NCBI RefSeq assembly: GCF_029714185.1
Contig: NZ_CP121671.1
Span: 3,410,001 to 3,474,000, forward strand
DNA: 64,000 nt
Direction: 5' to 3'
Source: Halobacillus naozhouensis
GTDB lineage: Bacteria > Bacillota > Bacilli > Bacillales > Halobacillaceae
Both the position numbers and the translations under genes were made by a program. Below the pieces are notes generated by a model. The model saw only the letters and a program-made list of their open reading frames with translations. It was not told the DNA's origin and did no database searches. Shown here one piece after another: positions 59,736-64,000 of the stretch (positions are counted from its first letter, which is position 1; each line of letters starts with the position of its first letter).

Positions 59736-61436
59736 ATGAATGAACACTTTTCAATTGGCATTGATTTTGGAACTGACTCTGGGAGAGTTGTTATTGTTAA
59801 CGTAGAGACTGGGGAAATCGTTGGCAGTGATGTAACTTCATATGAACATGGGGTTATTAATGAGAATCTGCCTGAAGCCCGCATGTCTCTTCCACCCGAT
59901 TATTCCCTTCAGCATCCCCAGGACTATTTAAACGTTCTAAATAAATCTATTCCAGTTGCTATGTCAAAAGCTGATGTGATCGGAGAACAAATTATCGGAA
60001 TGGGAGTAGACTTTACATCTTCCACTATGATCCCAACAGATGAAAACTTGACACCTTTATGTTTTAAAAAAGAATGGGAAGATGAGCCTCACGCTTATGC
60101 TAAGTTATGGAAACACCACGGTCCATCACGTGAAACAGATATTCTAAATGCTTTGGCCACAGGTACTCGTCAAAAGTTTTTATCATATTATGGAGGTTCA
60201 ATTTCCGTGGAGTGGATGATACCAAAATGTGTAGAACTTGCTGAGCGGGCACCGGCTTGCTATGAAGCAGCAGAATATTTTATAGAAGCGGGTGACTGGA
60301 TAATTTCCGTACTTACAGGTAAGCTAGTCCGAAGTAATTGTGCTGCAGGTTTTAAATCATTTTGGGATAAGACTCGTGGGTATCCAACTGATTTCTTTGA
60401 AAAAATTAGTCCAGTAATTGGACAGCTAGAGCATACGAAATTACGAGGGGAAATCCACCAAGTGGGAACAAGAGCTGGCTTACTTCATAATTCATATGCT
60501 CATAGTTGGGGGCTTTCATCAGAAACTTCAGTCGCTACTTCAATTATTGATGCCCATTCTGCTGTTCTTGGGATGGGAGCGTCTGAAGCAAAAACTATGG
60601 TGATGGTAATGGGAACTTCCACATGTCACATTACACTTAGTGATAAAAAACAAGCTGTTCCCGGCATCTCTGGAATGGTAGAAGATGGAATTATACCTGG
60701 ATTGTATGCCTATGAAGCTGGTCAATCTGCCGTAGGGGATATTTTTGCGTGGTTTAAAAAGAATCAGGTTCCTGCTTACATTGAATATGAAGCAAAAAGA
60801 GAAAACCTCGATGTTTTCTCTTATCTAGAAATACTATCCCAAAACATAAAACCCGGGGAAACAGGGCTTTTAGCTTTAGATTGGCATAACGGAAATCGTT
60901 CTGTCTTAAATGATCCTAACCTCACTGGGATGATGATTGGTCAAACATTAAATACTAAACCGGAAGAAATATTTTTAGCTTTAATGGAAGCTACAGCCTT
61001 TGGAGCTAAAGTGATCATGGAAGCTTATCAAGAAGGAGGAATCCCTACGGATACCATCTATGCGAGTGGAGGGCTGCCAGCTAGAAATAAACGATTTGTA
61101 CAAATTTATGCTGATGTAACGAATTGTCCTGTTCGCATCGCATCAAATCCATATGTATCTGCAGTAGGGGCGGCCATTTTAGGCACAGTAGCAGCTGGTG
61201 AAAGCCAATACGGCTATGATTCTTTAGAAAAAGCTATGAAACATATGAACCAACTGAACGAAAAGGTTTACAATCCTATTCCGGAAAATGTTCAAATCTA
61301 TAAAGAATTGTACAATGAATATCGTACTTTATCAGATTACTTTGGTAGAGGCGTTAACAACGTTATGAAACGTTTAAAAAGCCTTAAGACACAGAGTTAC
61401 CAAAACGAAAGAGAAACTGAAACAACACTTCCTTAA
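59736..61436 (+). CDS. FGGY carbohydrate kinase, ribulokinase (AraB)-like
   Basis: A 566-residue sugar kinase with the FGGY fold. Phosphate-1 loop FSIGIDFGTDSGRVVI; Glu/Asp-containing motif GMGVDFTSSTMIP; later VMVMGTSTCHI, YAYEAGQSAVGDIFAWF and IYASGGLPARNKRFVQIYAD. This is the AraB-type subgroup (ribulose to ribulose 5-phosphate), larger than glycerol kinases. Next to a TarJ-like dehydrogenase it suggests a ribitol or D-arabitol route to ribulose 5-phosphate. AGAGGGGGAAAG precedes ATG. Confidence 0.88.
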   Translation: MNEHFSIGIDFGTDSGRVVIVNVETGEIVGSDVTSYEHGVINENLPEARMSLPPDYSLQHPQDYLNVLNKSIPVAMSKADVIGEQIIGMGVDFTSSTMIPTDENLTPLCFKKEWEDEPHAYAKLWKHHGPSRETDILNALATGTRQKFLSYYGGSISVEWMIPKCVELAERAPACYEAAEYFIEAGDWIISVLTGKLVRSNCAAGFKSFWDKTRGYPTDFFEKISPVIGQLEHTKLRGEIHQVGTRAGLLHNSYAHSWGLSSETSVATSIIDAHSAVLGMGASEAKTMVMVMGTSTCHITLSDKKQAVPGISGMVEDGIIPGLYAYEAGQSAVGDIFAWFKKNQVPAYIEYEAKRENLDVFSYLEILSQNIKPGETGLLALDWHNGNRSVLNDPNLTGMMIGQTLNTKPEEIFLALMEATAFGAKVIMEAYQEGGIPTDTIYASGGLPARNKRFVQIYADVTNCPVRIASNPYVSAVGAAILGTVAAGESQYGYDSLEKAMKHMNQLNEKVYNPIPENVQIYKELYNEYRTLSDYFGRGVNNVMKRLKSLKTQSYQNERETETTLP

Positions 61437-61440
61437 AAGA

Positions 61441-61500
61441 AATCCCAACCATACAAGACTTACCTAGAAACTTGTATGGTTGGGATTCTGGGTCATAAAT
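61441..61500 (-). terminator. Terminator with 17-bp perfect stem
   Basis: AATCCCAACCATACAAG/CTTGTATGGTTGGGATT, T-rich on the minus strand. It can end both the kinase gene and the converging aldehyde dehydrogenase gene. Confidence 0.88.
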
Positions 61501-61529
61501 TTTCTATTAAGTTATAACCCCTTTGTTCT

Positions 61530-62969
61530 TTACCTGGCCAAATTAAAGCAAGCCACTTTCTTCTCCGTCATCGATTCAATCGCAAACCGAACACCTTCAC
61601 GTCCTATCCCTGAACCTTTGACACCGCCGAACGGCATCGCATCGATGCGGTAGTCACTACTGTCATTGACGATCACACCGCCGACCTCTAATTTCTCAAT
61701 AGCTTCGTGTGCTTTATCGATATTAGGGGTGAAAATACCTGCTTGCAGACCAAAGTTAACATCATTTGCCTGCTTAATGGCCTCTTCCAAATCTTCTACA
61801 GAAAAGAGGGAGACGACGGGAGCAAATGCTTCTTCACACGCAATCTTGGAGTGTTTAGGAACGTTGGTAAGAACAGTCGGCGTATAATAGGCGCCCTGGC
61901 GCTCGCCTCCGCAAAGGATTTCCGCACCTTCTTCGACTGCTTCATTTACCCACTGTTCAATGCGTTTTGCTTCGTCTTCGCTAATCATAGGTCCCATGTC
62001 CGTGTCTTCTGAAAGTTTGTCACCCATTGTCAGCTGCTTTGTTTCATGAACGAACTGCTCAGTAAAAGTGTCCACGACATCTTTTTCAATAAAAACACGC
62101 TGGACCCCGATACAGTTTTGACCTGCAGCTGAAAAGCTACCGCTCACAGTTTTTTCAACGGCACTTTCAAGATCAGCATCGTTCAGCACAATGACGGGTG
62201 AGTTTGACCCTAGTTCCATTCGCAGCTTTTTAACGCCAGATTTCTGGGTAATTTGTTCTCCGGTTTCAAGTCCGCCGGTAAACGAAACCATTCTTATATC
62301 AGGATGCTTCACGAGCGGATCTCCGAGTTCACTTCCTTTTCCCGTCACAACCGAGAGCAGCGCAGATGGCAGTCCTGCATCGAGCAGTGCTTCCCCTAAA
62401 TAAAGGGCACTCAAAGGGGTGACACTTGTCGGCTTGACGACCACAGCGTTTCCAGAGGCAAGCGCCGGGCCAACCTTATGAGCTACTAGATTTAACGGGT
62501 CATTAAAGGCCGTAATGGCGCCCACGATGCCAACTGGAAAATAGGTATAGTAGCCAACTCGATTCTCACTTCCTGGCACCTGGTCGAAGGAAATCGTTTC
62601 GCCCTGAATCCTTCGAGCTTCTTCGGCACTGATTCTTAGAATTTGAATCGTTCGGTCTACTTCATCTCGCGCTTCATTGATCGTCTTGCTTCCTTCTCGC
62701 GCAATAATGGTAGCAAACGTTTCCTTTCGTTCGTTGACGTTATCCGCTGCTCGGTTTAAGATTTCAATGCGTTGATGAACAGGCAGCCTTCTCTTTTGGT
62801 CGATTTCCTGTTTCGCCCACTCAATCGCTTCGTTCATATCGTTCGCTGAAGCAGCCGGGACGGTATCAATCAGGCTGTTATCCCCTGGATCACGAACTTC
62901 AATGGTCTCATCCTTCTCTTTCCATTCACCGGCAATTAACATCTTTTGACCTGTTACCTCTGTTGTCAT
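61530..62969 (-). CDS. NAD(P)-dependent aldehyde dehydrogenase
   Basis: A 479-residue aldehyde dehydrogenase. Catalytic Cys in SAAGQNCIGVQR, general base Glu in RMELGSNSPVIV, cofactor motif VSFTGGLETG; the C-terminal DSSDYRIDAMPFGGVKGSGI is typical of the lactaldehyde/phosphonoacetaldehyde/GapN-like branch. Substrate cannot be read from sequence. It is 6 bases downstream of a homoserine-dehydrogenase-like gene, so both probably act in one pathway. Confidence 0.88.
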   Translation of the reverse strand: MTTEVTGQKMLIAGEWKEKDETIEVRDPGDNSLIDTVPAASANDMNEAIEWAKQEIDQKRRLPVHQRIEILNRAADNVNERKETFATIIAREGSKTINEARDEVDRTIQILRISAEEARRIQGETISFDQVPGSENRVGYYTYFPVGIVGAITAFNDPLNLVAHKVGPALASGNAVVVKPTSVTPLSALYLGEALLDAGLPSALLSVVTGKGSELGDPLVKHPDIRMVSFTGGLETGEQITQKSGVKKLRMELGSNSPVIVLNDADLESAVEKTVSGSFSAAGQNCIGVQRVFIEKDVVDTFTEQFVHETKQLTMGDKLSEDTDMGPMISEDEAKRIEQWVNEAVEEGAEILCGGERQGAYYTPTVLTNVPKHSKIACEEAFAPVVSLFSVEDLEEAIKQANDVNFGLQAGIFTPNIDKAHEAIEKLEVGGVIVNDSSDYRIDAMPFGGVKGSGIGREGVRFAIESMTEKKVACFNLAR

Positions 62970-62975
62970 ACTCGT

Positions 62976-64000
62976 TCACCTCATTTCATAGATTCGTGTT
63001 TTGTTCATATTGATTAAATCCGTCAACAGAGAAAACCCTGTTTCCAGTCGGCCGGCCCCTGCACCTGTGACGGTAATCGGTCCCGACAAATCACATTCAT
63101 AGGTGATTGCATTTGTGGCTCCCATCACCGAAGAAAGCGATTCATCAAGGGAAAGCTTTTCTGGTTTAACGGATGCTTGAACTTTACCGTCTTGATGGGT
63201 AATTCGCGCGAGCAGCTTCCATCTCTTTCCTTCTGACTTCGCTTCGTCAATATCTTCAGCAGTAAGGTCCTTCATTCCCTGGCATTCCACTTCATCTTTT
63301 GCTAGAGGTACATCCATTACAACGTTTGCTAAAATAACTACCTTATATAAAATGTCATGACCTTCCACATCACTTGTCGGATCAGCTTCTGCATAGCCGC
63401 GTTCCTGAGCTTGCGCTAATGCGTCATCATACGTCATGTCTTCTTCCATTTTGGATAAAATAAAATTCGTTGTTCCGTTGAGGATCCCGCGGATTTCGTT
63501 GATGGTATTTCCGGAAAGTGATACAGTGGGCATCCGCAGTGTTGGGGTTCCGCTCATAACCGTGCCTTCGAATCCCCACCCAACACCATTCTCCTCTGCA
63601 AGGGCAGATAATTCTTTGTATTGAAGGGCAACAGGACCTTTATTTGTGGTAATCAGGTTTTTCTTATTTTGAAAAGCCTCCCGGCAATGATCGATCGCCG
63701 GCTGTCCTGTTTCTACATCCGTCGGGGTTACTTCAACAATGGTATCCGCGTTCGTTTGCCTAATGGTTTGAAGACTGTCCCACCCTCTAATTAAGCCGGG
63801 GTGTTCAGGGTAATTCTCCAGACTATTATCCTCCTCCACCACATCTAACAATGTCTGTAGATTTAGTCCATCTGGGTGATAAATGGAACCCAGGTTCAAG
63901 TCTGAAATCGCAACAATCTCTGCCTCTAAACCAACTTGATTCGCCAGCATGTCCTGCTTGTCCAACAGGATTTCCGCTAATCCACTGCCGACAACACCGA
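62976..64000 (-). CDS. Homoserine dehydrogenase-like protein, partial (start beyond the window)
   Basis: Short homoserine dehydrogenase form without the ACT domain, at least ~340 residues. The Rossmann motif GVVGSGLAEILLDKQ lies at the edge (63965-64000), and the catalytic domain carries TTNKGPVAL, NGTTNFILSKME, YAEADPTSDVEGHD and a final GAGAGRLETG. Homoserine dehydrogenases reduce aspartate semialdehyde. This one is paired with an aldehyde dehydrogenase rather than thrC/thrB, which raises doubt about the substrate. Start is outside the window. Confidence 0.88.
   Translation of the reverse strand, partial: GVVGSGLAEILLDKQDMLANQVGLEAEIVAISDLNLGSIYHPDGLNLQTLLDVVEEDNSLENYPEHPGLIRGWDSLQTIRQTNADTIVEVTPTDVETGQPAIDHCREAFQNKKNLITTNKGPVALQYKELSALAEENGVGWGFEGTVMSGTPTLRMPTVSLSGNTINEIRGILNGTTNFILSKMEEDMTYDDALAQAQERGYAEADPTSDVEGHDILYKVVILANVVMDVPLAKDEVECQGMKDLTAEDIDEAKSEGKRWKLLARITHQDGKVQASVKPEKLSLDESLSSVMGATNAITYECDLSGPITVTGAGAGRLETGFSLLTDLINMNKTRIYEMR

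Overview
The window looks like chromosome of a low-GC, Gram-positive, spore-forming Bacillaceae, plausibly a halotolerant genus such as Halobacillus or Virgibacillus. This rests on gene content seen here: a BCCT compatible-solute carrier, GsiB/YjzC/YndM-like and DUF3231 proteins, a SpoVB remnant, rifampin phosphotransferase, strong AGGAGG ribosome sites and CcpA-type cre sites. The genus is inference.

Layout. 1-0.8 kb: a decayed SRPBCC/ArsR pair. 1-5 kb: betaine-type transporter, secreted alpha/beta hydrolase lipoprotein, VOC protein. 5-37 kb (outliers to 43 and 46 kb): an accessory region of single, mostly minus-strand small genes (lipoproteins, 1-4 TM proteins, DUF families, GNAT, DinB, methyltransferase, SunI/YnzG-like protein). 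They are separated by about 30 copies or fragments of one dispersed palindromic repeat, nearly all in one orientation. The region also holds a complete IS110-family element with a structured non-coding left end, a truncated second copy, a complete IS21-family element sitting in the loop of a transcription terminator, an AraC/GyrI regulator, an ECF sigma/anti-sigma pair and many broken genes. Within it, 16.9-21.2 kb is a general-stress-like island (YjzC, CBS protein, YndM-like, GsiB, DUF3231, zinc ribbon) with sigma-B-like promoters.

37-46 kb: rph (rifampin phosphotransferase), an MFS carrier with a cre site, DUF4256, a secreted EEP-family phosphodiesterase/nuclease and a secreted alkaline phosphatase with a PhoP-box-like site.

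46.8-61.4 kb: a polyol catabolism locus. A polyol permease, erythritol/L-threitol-type zinc dehydrogenase, D-threitol-type SDR, DhaK/DhaL-type ketose kinase, RpiB-type isomerase, transaldolase, transketolase and class II fructose bisphosphatase form a coherent route from C4 (or C5) polyols through ketose phosphate into the pentose phosphate pathway. A second module has a DeoR regulator, a TarJ-like polyol (phosphate) dehydrogenase and a ribulokinase-like FGGY kinase. Two DeoR regulators and several cre sites suggest substrate induction plus catabolite repression.

61.5-64 kb: an aldehyde dehydrogenase co-transcribed with a homoserine-dehydrogenase-like gene that runs off the window edge.

The most unusual structure is the repeat-delimited small-gene array: each gene carries a structured element immediately 3' of it. 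The element's hairpin differs between copies but keeps base pairing, resembling an integron or MITE-style cassette system without a visible integrase.
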